A stretch of 64,000 nucleotides of DNA, from the NCBI GenBank assembly GCA_029866325.1, contig JARWZO010000021.1:89574-153573 (forward strand). Reading direction: 5' to 3'. Below the pieces are notes generated by a model. That model searched no databases. It worked only from the letters and a program-made list of their open reading frames with translations, and was not told where the DNA came from. Origin of the DNA: Fluviicola sp. (lineage in GTDB: Bacteria > Bacteroidota > Bacteroidia > Flavobacteriales_D > Crocinitomicaceae). The translations under genes were made by a program, and so were the position numbers. Shown here piece after piece: positions 35,112 to 43,973 of this stretch. How positions within the stretch are numbered: position 1 is the first letter of the stretch; the number at the start of each line of letters is the position of its first letter.

Positions 35112-35951
35112 TTATTTTTTTATCAGCTTTACGGCAGCCCACGTTTCTTTTTCAAGTGTTTCAAGGTGTTCGAATCCCAATTCTTCACCTAGCGCAATCA
35201 TTTCAGCAGCATCGGTCACAAAAAAGCCGCTCAATAGCAGTATTCCTTTTTGAACAAGCGCTCCGTGATAGATTGGCAACTGTTTTTTCAATATATTTTT
35301 ATTGATGTTAGCAAGGATCAAACCAAAATCGGTTTCGGTTATCAAATCGCTATCTCCGGTTGCCGTTCGAATGTGTTTACACCCATTACGCTGCGCATTT
35401 TCAATGGTATTTTCAACCGACCAAGGTTCTATATCAATGGCTAAAATATCGGTAGCACCACGTTTTTCAGCCAAAATAGCCAGTACACCTGTTCCGGTTC
35501 CCATATCGAGCACTTTTGCAGGAATGGTGTACATATCCAACAAATACTGACTCATCAGGTAAGTTGTTTGATGATGCCCGGTTCCGAAGGACATTTGTGG
35601 CTGAATGATGATTTGTTCACGTCCTGAATAAACACTTGCGTCATGAAAAGGAGCCAGAATGACCAATCGATCATCTACTTCAACCGGTTCAAAATCAGCC
35701 TCCCATTGGGCGTTCCAATTCTGATGCGGAATGATAGCCTCTGTTTTTGTAAACGCTACTTCACTGTTCAATTGCAAGGAAGTCGTAGCCAGTAATTCAT
35801 CTACCGAACCAATCGTAACCGGCGCAAATGCCTGAATGCCTGTGGTTGTTTCCACAAAACTTTCAAAGCCCAGCTCAGCCAGTTCAGCGATCAATACTTC
35901 TGCCCACGGATCACGCGGCTGCAGATCAATAGTTACTTCGATGTAATCCAT
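35112..35951 (-). CDS. prmA: Ribosomal protein L11 methyltransferase
   Basis: 279 aa. PrmA methylates lysines of ribosomal protein L11 using S-adenosylmethionine. N-terminal substrate-binding half (1-120), then a Rossmann methyltransferase with motif I DMGTGTGVLAILAEKRGA, acidic strand end AIDIEPWS and LILANINKNIL (the N/DPP-type region). QPQMSFGTGHHQTT is the typical family motif. It overlaps tpiA by 19 bp (35933-35951). Confidence 0.94.
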   Translation of the reverse strand: MDYIEVTIDLQPRDPWAEVLIAELAELGFESFVETTTGIQAFAPVTIGSVDELLATTSLQLNSEVAFTKTEAIIPHQNWNAQWEADFEPVEVDDRLVILAPFHDASVYSGREQIIIQPQMSFGTGHHQTTYLMSQYLLDMYTIPAKVLDMGTGTGVLAILAEKRGATDILAIDIEPWSVENTIENAQRNGCKHIRTATGDSDLITETDFGLILANINKNILKKQLPIYHGALVQKGILLLSGFFVTDAAEMIALGEELGFEHLETLEKETWAAVKLIKK

Positions 35952-36697
35952 GTTGTTTCAGCTACCAGTATTTCGAAATCGGATAGCTTTAACGCTGCTC
36001 CACCAATCAACCCTCCATCTACATTAGGGCACGCGAATAACGCACTTGCATTGGAAGGGTTACAACTTCCACCATACAAAATGCTATAATTTTCTGCAAT
36101 TGTTGCTCCGTAAACGTCAACGATCCAACTTCGGATAGCAGCATGCATTTCTTCGGCTTGCTCAGTTGAGGCTGTGAGTCCTGTGCCAATAGCCCAAATA
36201 GGCTCATAAGCGATCACCGTTTTTTGAAAATCTTCGGCAGATAAGTGAAACAAACTCTCGTGTAACTGATTTTTCACAAAGTTCAAATGATCATTCACCT
36301 CACGAACTTTCAACGGTTCACCGCAACAGAAAAAAGAACGTAGATTGTTTGCCAAAGCCGCATCTACTTTTTGTCGAAGAAATTCATTGGTTTCATTGAA
36401 ATACTGACGTCTTTCTGAATGACCGATCAACACAGCATCAATTCCCATATCGGCTACCTGCTGCATGGAAATTTCGCCTGTAAACGCACCGCTCGTAACC
36501 GGATGTGCATTTTGAGTACCAACTTTTATCCGATGCAGGAATTGTGTCATCAATCGATCTATAAAGAGCGAAGGTGGAAACACGACTACTTCCACTTGAG
36601 GTGCAACGGTCAATTCGGTAATTCCCTGATACAATTCAACGGCTTCTACCAATGAAAGGTTCATTTTCCAGTTTCCTGCAACTATTTTTTTACGCAT
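35933..36697 (-). CDS. tpiA: Triosephosphate isomerase
   Basis: 254 aa, glycolytic enzyme interconverting dihydroxyacetone phosphate and glyceraldehyde-3-phosphate. Catalytic residues visible: Lys11 (GNWKMN), His93 (IGHSERR), Glu165 (AYEPIWAIGTG), with the phosphate-binding YGGSCNPSNA and GGLIGGAAL near the end. Normal length. Part of a minus-strand operon; overlaps prmA and follows the DoxX-like gene by 5 bp. Confidence 0.96.
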   Translation of the reverse strand: MRKKIVAGNWKMNLSLVEAVELYQGITELTVAPQVEVVVFPPSLFIDRLMTQFLHRIKVGTQNAHPVTSGAFTGEISMQQVADMGIDAVLIGHSERRQYFNETNEFLRQKVDAALANNLRSFFCCGEPLKVREVNDHLNFVKNQLHESLFHLSAEDFQKTVIAYEPIWAIGTGLTASTEQAEEMHAAIRSWIVDVYGATIAENYSILYGGSCNPSNASALFACPNVDGGLIGGAALKLSDFEILVAETTWITSK

Positions 36698-36702
36698 TGT
36701 AT

Positions 36703-38424
36703 TTACTTAAATGAGTGTGTTAAAATCCAATCGAATGTCGGGAGCGAATTATAGGTGTATTTGCCTACCACTTTTCCTCTTTTCAGTACCAGCAAGCACA
36801 CACTTGAACGTGAAATCACTTTCAATTCGGTTTCGTCGTTGACAAACGTTGGAATGGTGAGGCCATATTTTGACCTAAAGTTTTTGATCATTTCGGCATA
36901 TGCATTGGTAATCAGAATCATTGGGATTTTTGCTTTCTTAGCCTGCGTTTGTAATTGCAGCAATTCAGGAATCACATCCGGATCGATCTTTTCGAGGCGT
37001 TTGATTACCACAACCAATAATTTCTTTTCTTTCAAAATCAATTCCAGCGCCGAAACTTCCATGAAATCGGGATTTGCCACTTCTATCGTATCCAAAATCT
37101 GGTAATTCTCTAACGGATAACTTTCTACGTTGTATTCGATTTGTGGAATCTCCAATGTGTTACCACCAGCGATTTCTTTCAAGCGCAAACCGATGGTTGT
37201 TGATTGTTCCAGTTGGTTGGCAATTGCCGGAAGTTCCAGTTCGTATTTCGTTACATCTTCAGCATCCAAAAACGGACGCAAGTCAAGTGGTGTATCGCTT
37301 TTCATGCGAGCGTTGAGGTTTGACCCCATTGCATACGGACGATAATCTCTCAAGGGGTCATATTCTAGTACATACCACACAAAGAAAGAACACCAAAAGG
37401 TAACAATCAAGCTACTTCCGATGTGATTTCCGAGCAAACGTCCGCCGGAACGATACATCCACAAGGCTGAAATGAGCGCTACAGTTGCAAAAATGAGCGG
37501 GAAATACCAGTCAAATACCCAACAGAAGGCGGCAATGATACCCAATGAAAGCGGAAGTATGGTCCAATTTTGGCGCACCGAGTTGGGCGAAATAATGCGC
37601 TGGGCCACAAAAATCCAACTGGTGAGGTACAATAAGATCAGGTCTTTCCAAAGCGATTCGTTTGGCGTGAGCGATCTTCCGACTGAGCCTTTCAGCGCAT
37701 CACCGAAACAACCACAATCGGCAACGCATTGCGGGGATCTTAGTTCATCGACAACTACTTCTTGCGTGCTTTTGGAAATGATGCGAATATCTTTATTTGT
37801 TTTGGCTGCATCAATTTTCAGCCGGGCTTGTACAGCTTGTTTAGCATCGGAAAGCTCGTAGGTATCACGGTCGGTGAATTTCTTCGTCGGATCGCAATTC
37901 GCAGTGTGCCAAGTAAGAAAAGTGAAAAAGAGCATAGTAATCAGCAAAAACCAACTCACCCATTTCATTTTACCGCCAATGAGTAACAATACACCCAAAA
38001 CGATCTCGATGATACAGACAATAATCGAGATGGTCAATGCCGAGTCAATGAGCGATTCCATAGAGAAACCTGGAGCTCCGAACAGTTCTTTGATGCGATA
38101 AGCCAATGCGCCGTCTTGAAAATATTCTTCCAGTTTATAGGAAAATCCGACAGGATCATTGGCTTTTATGAGTCCGGAAACGATGAACAACGACCCGACA
38201 AAAACGCGAGCTACAGTAGCAATCATCAATCGACCTTTCAGCAAGATCAAACCGGTAATTGTGAGCAGCATCACTCCTATTCCGATAGAAGCCAATAAAA
38301 TTTTCATCGAAGCAAAAGCTTCATGAAACGCAATAGTGGTAAGGGCCAATCCGGCAATATTCAAGATGACCAGTACCGTATTGAGCGGCATTGAATGTCC
38401 TGAAATGGTGCGTGATCCGATCAT
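36703..38424 (-). CDS. DoxX / thioredoxin-like membrane protein (BT_3928 family)
   Basis: 573 aa. A DoxX/MauE-like part at about 75-250 has membrane helices and the motif QCVADCGCFGDAL near 245, typical of a redox-active Cys set. More helices follow to ~360. The last ~130 residues are a thioredoxin-like fold without a clear CxxC. This architecture, beside DUF1599, tpiA and folP, is the BT_3928 family of Bacteroidota. Likely a membrane redox or thiol-transfer protein; specific function unproven. Ends 5 bp before tpiA and starts 9 bp after the DUF1599 gene. Confidence 0.85.
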   Translation of the reverse strand: MIGSRTISGHSMPLNTVLVILNIAGLALTTIAFHEAFASMKILLASIGIGVMLLTITGLILLKGRLMIATVARVFVGSLFIVSGLIKANDPVGFSYKLEEYFQDGALAYRIKELFGAPGFSMESLIDSALTISIIVCIIEIVLGVLLLIGGKMKWVSWFLLITMLFFTFLTWHTANCDPTKKFTDRDTYELSDAKQAVQARLKIDAAKTNKDIRIISKSTQEVVVDELRSPQCVADCGCFGDALKGSVGRSLTPNESLWKDLILLYLTSWIFVAQRIISPNSVRQNWTILPLSLGIIAAFCWVFDWYFPLIFATVALISALWMYRSGGRLLGNHIGSSLIVTFWCSFFVWYVLEYDPLRDYRPYAMGSNLNARMKSDTPLDLRPFLDAEDVTKYELELPAIANQLEQSTTIGLRLKEIAGGNTLEIPQIEYNVESYPLENYQILDTIEVANPDFMEVSALELILKEKKLLVVVIKRLEKIDPDVIPELLQLQTQAKKAKIPMILITNAYAEMIKNFRSKYGLTIPTFVNDETELKVISRSSVCLLVLKRGKVVGKYTYNSLPTFDWILTHSFK

Positions 38425-38433
38425 TTTTATCTC

Positions 38434-38970
38434 CTAATTGGTTAAATGGATTAACGCAAACACGGCGTAATTGAGCATATCGAAATAGTTGGCATCGATG
38501 CCTTCCGAGATGATTGTTTGTCCGTCATTGTCTTCAATTTGTTTTACGCGCAATACTTTCATTAAAATCATATCGGTCAATGAACTCACACGCATGTCTC
38601 GCCAGGCTTCACCGTAATCGTGATTTTTCTTTTGCATCAACTCAAAAGCTTCCTCCGCCACTTGATCGTATAAATCGACGGCCTCCACTTCGGTGAGTTC
38701 CAAACCAAGGTGTTTGTGGTCACGCACCTGAATGATTGCCATGATGCAATAGTTCACAATTGCCCCAAATTCACCTTCAATACTCTCGCCTACCTTGTTT
38801 TCATTGGTTTCCTGAATCGTACGAATACGATTGGCTTTGATGAAAATCTGATCGGTCAATGAGCTGGCACGAGCTATTCGCCACGAAGTGCCGTAATCTT
38901 TGGTTTTCTGTTTAAAAATTTCGCGACAGTTCTGTACGATTTGTTGATATTGTTCCGATGTTTGTCCCAT
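38434..38970 (-). CDS. DUF1599 protein
   Basis: 178 aa, two tandem copies of the DUF1599 unit: each has a KxxDYGxxWRxxRxSSLTD motif (KTKDYGTSWRIARASSLTD, KNHDYGEAWRDMRVSSLTD) followed by a helix with (K)xxR(I/V)xxI. Duplicated basic/acidic helices suggest an all-alpha nucleotide or metal-binding fold, but the function is not established. First gene of the minus-strand operon and divergent from folP, with only 10 bp between the two start codons. Confidence 0.88.
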   Translation of the reverse strand: MGQTSEQYQQIVQNCREIFKQKTKDYGTSWRIARASSLTDQIFIKANRIRTIQETNENKVGESIEGEFGAIVNYCIMAIIQVRDHKHLGLELTEVEAVDLYDQVAEEAFELMQKKNHDYGEAWRDMRVSSLTDMILMKVLRVKQIEDNDGQTIISEGIDANYFDMLNYAVFALIHLTN

Positions 38971-38980
38971 TATCCGATCT

Positions 38981-39835
38981 ATGGAATTTTTAAAGGTTGA
39001 AAGTAACTATTTTCCGCGAAACAGCTCGTTAAATCTAGGTGGTAAGTTATTCACGATAAAGCAACCACAAGTGATGGGAATCCTGAATATTACCCCCGAT
39101 TCGTTTTACGCAGGCAATCGTTTGGCGCTCACCGACAATTACTTATCGGTAGCAGAAAAGATGATTCTGGAAGGTGCAAGTATGCTAGATATCGGTGGAT
39201 ATTCTTCCAGACCGGGAGCTGATAACATTTCTCAGTCCGATGAATTGAAACGAGTTGTTCCGGTAATGGAAGCATTGCGCAAGGAATTTCCCGAGATTGT
39301 TTTGAGTGTAGATACGTTTCGTTCGGAAGTGGCTCGAGCAGCGGTAGAACATGGAGCAGATATCGTTAACGACATTTCGGGTGGTGAATTAGACGAACGA
39401 ATGTTTGAAACGGTAGCCGAATTAGGTTGTCCCTACATTTTGATGCACATGCGTGGTACTCCGCAAACCATGAAGAACGTAACCAATTACGATCAACTCT
39501 TTTGTGAAATAATCGCTTATTTCTCGGAGCGCATTCAGACTTTACGATCTATGGGAGTGAAAGATATTATAATCGATCTCGGATTCGGATTTGCCAAAAC
39601 AAGTGCACAAAGTTTGGAATTGGTGAAACGTGTGGACGACTTTCATGTGCTGGGTTGCCCTATTTTAGGTGGTGTTTCAAGAAAATCTATGATTTACAAG
39701 ACCTTGAATATTACCGCAGAAGATGCCTTGAACGGAACCACTGTGCTGCATACATTATTGTTGACAAAAGGAGTTTCAATTCTCAGGGTACACGACGTGA
39801 AGGAAGCGGTTGAAGTTGTTCAGTTGGTTAGTTAA
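38981..39835 (+). CDS. folP: Dihydropteroate synthase
   Basis: 284 aa. Condenses p-aminobenzoate with hydroxymethyl-dihydropterin pyrophosphate in folate synthesis; the target of sulfonamides. Motifs: VMGILNITPDSF, MLDIGGYSSRPGA, DIVNDISGG, DLGFGFAKT, LGGVSRKS and a C-terminal RVHDVKEAVE. Normal length. Divergent from the DUF1599 operon, with 10 bp between starts, so promoters of both sides must lie within each other's 5' coding region or mRNAs are leaderless. Confidence 0.95.
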   Translation: MEFLKVESNYFPRNSSLNLGGKLFTIKQPQVMGILNITPDSFYAGNRLALTDNYLSVAEKMILEGASMLDIGGYSSRPGADNISQSDELKRVVPVMEALRKEFPEIVLSVDTFRSEVARAAVEHGADIVNDISGGELDERMFETVAELGCPYILMHMRGTPQTMKNVTNYDQLFCEIIAYFSERIQTLRSMGVKDIIIDLGFGFAKTSAQSLELVKRVDDFHVLGCPILGGVSRKSMIYKTLNITAEDALNGTTVLHTLLLTKGVSILRVHDVKEAVEVVQLVS

Positions 39836-39837
39836 CT

Positions 39838-39946
39838 AGTTTTTGAGTTGGACGGTTATTGAGTTGGACAGTTTAGCGAGTTTAGTAGTTAATTCATGTG
39901 TTAGCTAGAACTTATAAAACTAAAAAACTTAAGAAACTCAAAAACT
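39838..39946. repeat. Inverted repeat between convergent folP and luxR-type genes
   Basis: AGTTTTTGAGTT (39838-39849) and AACTCAAAAACT (39935-39946) are perfect complements 85 bp apart; the space is low-complexity (GAGTTGGACGG/GAGTTGGACAG twice, AAACTT runs). No coding frame. May end both transcripts. Confidence 0.55.
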
Positions 39947-39963
39947 TAGGAAACTTCTGAAAC

Positions 39964-40638
39964 TCAAACGTCTGCAGCGAACAGGAATTTATTCGGAGAA
40001 ACCAGGTTTGTTTTAACGGCATACATCACAATTCCGGCGGTGTTTTTTACTCCTAATTTTGCCATGATATTTTTACGGTGTGTGTTGATTGTATGCGCAC
40101 TAAGAAACAAATGATCTGCTATTTGATTATTGGTCAATCCTTCTGCAATGAGCGTGATAATCTCCAACTCTCGCTCGGATAAGGAAATCGGTTCACAAGA
40201 AAAAGAATCGAAATCGATATCGTTTACATCGATGGAAGCATCGCGAATGGTTTCGAGAATCTGACCACAAAAGAACTTGTTTCCTCTACCCGTTTCTTTC
40301 ACCGAGTTGATGATTTCCATACTGTCGCAATCTTTTTTTACATAGCTTTTCACTCCGCTACGCAAGGCATTCACAAGAGTTTGGGCAGATTGTTCAGGTG
40401 TGATAGCCACTATTTTGATAGACGGGTATTTCTGCAGTAATTGAGGAATCACATCAATCGAAAATTGGGCTGAGGTATAATCGATCATCACTAGATCTGT
40501 CGGGAAGTTCTTGACGATTTCCAATAATTCGACACTTGATCTGGCTTCACCAACTATCTCGATAGCGCGTTCGGAAGAAAGAACGGTTCGTAAACCGATT
40601 CGTACTATTTCGTTGCTATCTGCTAGGACTAACCTCAT
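39964..40638 (-). CDS. NarL/LuxR-family response regulator
   Basis: 224 aa from ATG 40638 (an earlier in-frame start at 40662 adds residues with no receiver homology). Receiver domain ~1-118 with phospho-acceptor D53 (LVMIDYT), Thr in VAITPEQS and Lys in GVKSYVKKD; but the acidic pair is reduced to one (VLADSNE, where DD is usual). LuxR helix-turn-helix ~155-215: LSERELEIITLIAEGLTNNQIA, HTINTHRKNIMAKLGVKN. No kinase gene is adjacent, so it is an orphan regulator. Confidence 0.9.
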   Translation of the reverse strand: MRLVLADSNEIVRIGLRTVLSSERAIEIVGEARSSVELLEIVKNFPTDLVMIDYTSAQFSIDVIPQLLQKYPSIKIVAITPEQSAQTLVNALRSGVKSYVKKDCDSMEIINSVKETGRGNKFFCGQILETIRDASIDVNDIDFDSFSCEPISLSERELEIITLIAEGLTNNQIADHLFLSAHTINTHRKNIMAKLGVKNTAGIVMYAVKTNLVSPNKFLFAADV

Positions 40639-40754
40639 CTTATTAAGACTGATTATAAACAACGCAAATATAGGTATTAAAACATAAGTCCTCTCATTTT
40701 CTTCGATTATTAATTAACACGGTTGGTGTTGAAGAAATTAGAGTTACTACTTTA

Positions 40755-40952
40755 CCACAAAGACACAAAGTTTTTTTGAAGGATAGACGTGTTAAGATCA
40801 CAAAGGGAACATAGGTAGACCACAATTGTGGCTTTCACAAGCCTCTTCTTTCTAGTAAATTTGGTTCCATCTTTTCGATAAAAACGTTTACTTTTCCCTG
40901 GAATCTCCTTTGTGATCTTTTTATACGCTAACTTTTTCTTTGTGCCTTTGTC
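40755..40952. repeat. Nested inverted repeats in a gene-free stretch
   Basis: In a 370-bp gap (40639-41008), two arm pairs nest: CCACAAAGACACAAAG (40755-40770) with CTTTGTGCCTTTGTCC (40937-40952), 14 of 16 matching; and AAGATCACAAAGG (40794-40806) with CCTTTGTGATCTT (40907-40919). CCACAATTGTGG (40820-40831) lies inside. Similar CACAAAG repeats are common intergenic elements in Bacteroidota (general knowledge). No gene seen in the gap. Confidence 0.6.
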
Positions 40953-41008
40953 CCTTTGCGCCTTCGCTGTAGCTTTAGCGTAAGCATTGTGTTAAACCAT
41001 CATTCCCA

Positions 41009-42145
41009 TTAATGATACTCATCTGAAAACCAATGGAATGAATCTTTCAACAACGGTAATTCACGGTACGGAATCGGTCGAAGGAATAACGTGTCATTGT
41101 GTGATTTACCGCTCCAAAGTGCCCAAAATCCATGACTTGTTTTTCGGATAGACAACTTGCTTTGTGCATTTGTCACCTCATCCAGAAGGTTGAATTCACC
41201 CAATGTTTTTGAACTAATTTTCAAGCTCAGATGATCGTGTTGTTTGTTTTCGAAAATCACGTAATCTTGACGGTGAACATACATCCTTGTTAAATTGGAA
41301 TGCTCAGCTACACTGTAGGCTCCATGATAAGCAGGTCGCGGTAAATCGTCATCGTTCATGCTTCCGGTGATAATTGACGGATACACCGATTCGACCACAA
41401 AAAGCGAAAGTACCAACGCCCTCGCCCACCTGAAATACAACGGTTTCTCCGTTAATCGAACTATCTTTGGTTTAGCAGGAAGTTGCAGCAGCATTCGCCA
41501 TTGTTCGGGATACTGCAACAATAATATTCCTGTAAACAACAAAAGTGAGAGGCTAAACAATTTCACCGAAATATCGAAGGAAAAATTGACCATCACCACA
41601 TTGATGAAAACGCCGAGCGCAAGTAACAAACCGATAAATCGCGTGCGTTTAATTACAATCAACGAACCGGCAATCAATTCGACCACGCCCATGAAAATAA
41701 CATAAGACGGGCTGCTTCCCATCACCGACCAATACGCAATGTCTTTTGATAAAGTCCCCAACTCGGTATAAACCGTATTCGGTTCGGGAAGGTAAAACTG
41801 CATTTTGGTCAATTTGATCCAACCATACTCCCACAATTCAAGAACGAGGTAATAGCGCATTACGATTGGAACAGCTTTATCCGCACGAAAATTCCAGCGC
41901 TTTATTCCGGGCACAAAAGCGAGCAATCCGACTAAAAATCCGAGAACGGGCGCCACCAATAATAACAGGTACATACCCGAACTATCTTCTCGGTAAGGCA
42001 ATTCGCCAAAGAGTTTATTGTTGAGTGAGAACACCCAATGTTGAATTGGACCGGTAACATACGAGAAGACATAATAGCTCTTGGGAAGCAATATCAGCCA
42101 CCAACAAAGTGTTGCCAACAAACTCCACCGGGCGTAATTACGCAT
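41009..42145 (-). CDS. Multi-pass membrane protein (DoxX-like)
   Basis: 378 aa, about seven to eight membrane helices (LLATLCWWLILLP, YLLLLVAPVLGFLVGLLAFVPG, YVIFMGVVELIAGSLIVI, FIGLLLALGVFINVVMVNFSF, LFSLSLLLFTGILLL), then a ~110-residue soluble C-terminal domain after the last helix. The phrase YYLVLELWEYGWIKLTKMQF resembles DoxX-like proteins of Bacteroidota. Function not known. It overlaps the next gene upstream by 8 bp (42138-42145), so the two are co-expressed. Confidence 0.8.
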   Translation of the reverse strand: MRNYARWSLLATLCWWLILLPKSYYVFSYVTGPIQHWVFSLNNKLFGELPYREDSSGMYLLLLVAPVLGFLVGLLAFVPGIKRWNFRADKAVPIVMRYYLVLELWEYGWIKLTKMQFYLPEPNTVYTELGTLSKDIAYWSVMGSSPSYVIFMGVVELIAGSLIVIKRTRFIGLLLALGVFINVVMVNFSFDISVKLFSLSLLLFTGILLLQYPEQWRMLLQLPAKPKIVRLTEKPLYFRWARALVLSLFVVESVYPSIITGSMNDDDLPRPAYHGAYSVAEHSNLTRMYVHRQDYVIFENKQHDHLSLKISSKTLGEFNLLDEVTNAQSKLSIRKTSHGFWALWSGKSHNDTLFLRPIPYRELPLLKDSFHWFSDEYH

Positions 42146-42740
42146 AAACCGGCACTTGTTTTTGTCGCTTGTTTACTCTTTTGCTCAACAAGCCGAAACC
42201 AAGAAAAGTTCCTCCTCCTATTACAAAAAGCCAAACCATTCCTTTGGTACGATGCTTGTGTCTTTTCTTCTGTTTTTCTTTTTCAGGAATTCCCAAACCG
42301 GGAAGGTGTTCTTGTCCGGAAGGTGCTTGATACTCACTGGGTGGAACGGGCAATAGATTGTTTTGCTCATCTTCCACTACTTTCTTCGGCTCGAAATTGA
42401 TAAACTCTATATCACGGCCATACATCATCTTCAGGCTGTCAACCGTCATATTCGGATCGCTGAAAAGCGGGTGATGATAAATTGTATCCATCGAAAAATC
42501 ACTTCCGTTCCAGTCCTGATTTTGCATCAAAACAGTAGAATCACTCAACTTAACCACCGCGATCAAACGTGCAGGTGGCTCACCAAAATTGCCGGGAGGC
42601 TCTATGCGACCGAAACTACTTGAAAAAGAGGCACTAAAACTTTTAGCATTTCCACTGTGACTTTTATGCGCTATCAAAGCGGTTTGTGCTGAAATAGCAA
42701 TTGGAGAAAGGAGAAGTAGTAAGATGCTTGTTTTGATCAT
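42138..42740 (-). CDS. Secreted, membrane-anchored protein, 200 aa
   Basis: From ATG 42740: signal peptide (MIKTSILLLLLSPIAISAQ), a ~110-residue beta-rich region (ARLIAVVKLSDSTVLMQNQDW, GRDIEFINFEPKKVV), a Pro-rich linker, a Lys/Arg-rich patch (KEKQKKRHKHRTKG) and one C-terminal helix (MVWLFVIGGGTFLGFGLL). The frame runs 30 codons further upstream without a signal, so I prefer the internal start. Unknown family. It overlaps the downstream membrane gene by 8 bp, suggesting a two-gene unit. Confidence 0.72.
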   Translation of the reverse strand: MIKTSILLLLLSPIAISAQTALIAHKSHSGNAKSFSASFSSSFGRIEPPGNFGEPPARLIAVVKLSDSTVLMQNQDWNGSDFSMDTIYHHPLFSDPNMTVDSLKMMYGRDIEFINFEPKKVVEDEQNNLLPVPPSEYQAPSGQEHLPGLGIPEKEKQKKRHKHRTKGMVWLFVIGGGTFLGFGLLSKRVNKRQKQVPVYA

Positions 42741-42939
42741 GGTACTTGATTTAGGAGTTGTTACAGCTTGAAGTGGGAAAGGTTCATGAAAAAAAACGGT
42801 TTCAGGCAATTTCCCTGATAAAAATGCCAAATTTCCAAATTTGCCATATGGTAAATTTGGAAATTTTCTCCGAGAAAACAGTGAGAATTTAAACGTTTAG
42901 AAATGTCCTATAAAGTTCGGAAACAGAGGCTTTCAGAGC

Positions 42940-43869
42940 TCATTTGTAGTAACAAATAACCCTATGAATGATGCCGTCAGCCGCACCATTCACAAAAATC
43001 TGTTGCTCTATCCAATTCCCTTGATCATCATATTTATATTCCATCTTCACCGTTTCGAATAACTGTTCACCGGCAGAACGTTTGTATTCTATGCAATCGC
43101 CATTGGTGTTGTAACCGAAATCAATGCGCTCTTTTGGCATACCGGACGCTTTATCTCCGTACTCGTAGGCAATCAATCTGTTTAGTGTGTCATAATAATA
43201 GGAATACTCCCAAAATATCTGTGAATCACTATAAAATTGATCAGAAGTATAAACATATCTGACTAATGAGTCTATTTTTTCAACTGTTGTACAAACTAGG
43301 TCACCTCGATTATCTTTTGTTGTAGTTGTAATAACTAGTTGATTCAATGAATCCACATGATATTCTTCCTTTGACTCGAACTCGTCATTTCGCTTAAGTA
43401 CCGTTTCTTTTAAGATCACCCGACCAAAACGATCATACGAGAGAATAGATTCTTCGATCAATTGCCCTTTTTCGAATTGTTGTTCAACTGCACTTCCATC
43501 ACCTAAAAAACGACGTTTCGTTCCATACTCCGTCTTTCCACCTCTAAAAAAATTAAAGGTTAAAACTCGTTCATTTTCATCATACGATTCAAATCCTTCC
43601 AGCGGTGACTTACCTTCCTCATAGTAAATCGAATGGTATCGAAAACCGGATGAATCATATTCTAACAGAGAATTCACCTCTATGATCAGGTGCTCATAGT
43701 ATTGGTAGAAACGAGTAGTGTCTTTACCTGTTTTGGTCATTCGTGATTCAACCGAACGAACATTGCCCTTCAATTCATCAAAACGAACAGAGTTAAGGTG
43801 TTGCTCCTGAGCGGAAAAGCTACAACAATACAGGACAACAATACAGCTAACCGTAATCCTTCTTAACAT
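42940..43869 (-). CDS. YD/RHS-repeat-like secreted protein
   Basis: 309 aa with a signal peptide (MLRRITVSCIVVLYCCSFSA). The body has short tyrosine-rich repeats with a YDxxGxxxxxxxY pattern (LEYDSSGFRYHSIYYE, LSYDRFGRVILKE, YDTLNRLIAYEYGD, YDDQGNWIEQQIF), as in RHS/YD-repeat proteins, but too few for a full polymorphic toxin shell. No toxin domain and no neighbouring immunity gene is seen. Likely a small secreted beta-repeat protein. Alone, 110 bp before the end of the glutamine synthetase gene. Confidence 0.75.
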   Translation of the reverse strand: MLRRITVSCIVVLYCCSFSAQEQHLNSVRFDELKGNVRSVESRMTKTGKDTTRFYQYYEHLIIEVNSLLEYDSSGFRYHSIYYEEGKSPLEGFESYDENERVLTFNFFRGGKTEYGTKRRFLGDGSAVEQQFEKGQLIEESILSYDRFGRVILKETVLKRNDEFESKEEYHVDSLNQLVITTTTKDNRGDLVCTTVEKIDSLVRYVYTSDQFYSDSQIFWEYSYYYDTLNRLIAYEYGDKASGMPKERIDFGYNTNGDCIEYKRSAGEQLFETVKMEYKYDDQGNWIEQQIFVNGAADGIIHRVICYYK

Positions 43870-43907
43870 GATCTACTTTTAGGTTAAAGATAAACGATTT
43901 AACAATA

Positions 43908-43950
43908 GAAAAAGCCCTCTACATTCACCTGTGGCGAACGAAAAGGGCTT
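43908..43950 (-). terminator. Terminator of glutamine synthetase III
   Basis: AAGCCCT and AGGGCTT arms separated by ~24 bases, followed on the minus strand by a T-run, begin ~24 bp after the glnN stop. Confidence 0.75.
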
Positions 43951-43973
43951 CCATTATTTTCAAACGAATCTAC

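Noticed and set aside
42940..43869. RHS-type toxin
   Set aside because: Only a few YD-like repeats, no shell size, no C-terminal toxin domain, no immunity gene next to it.
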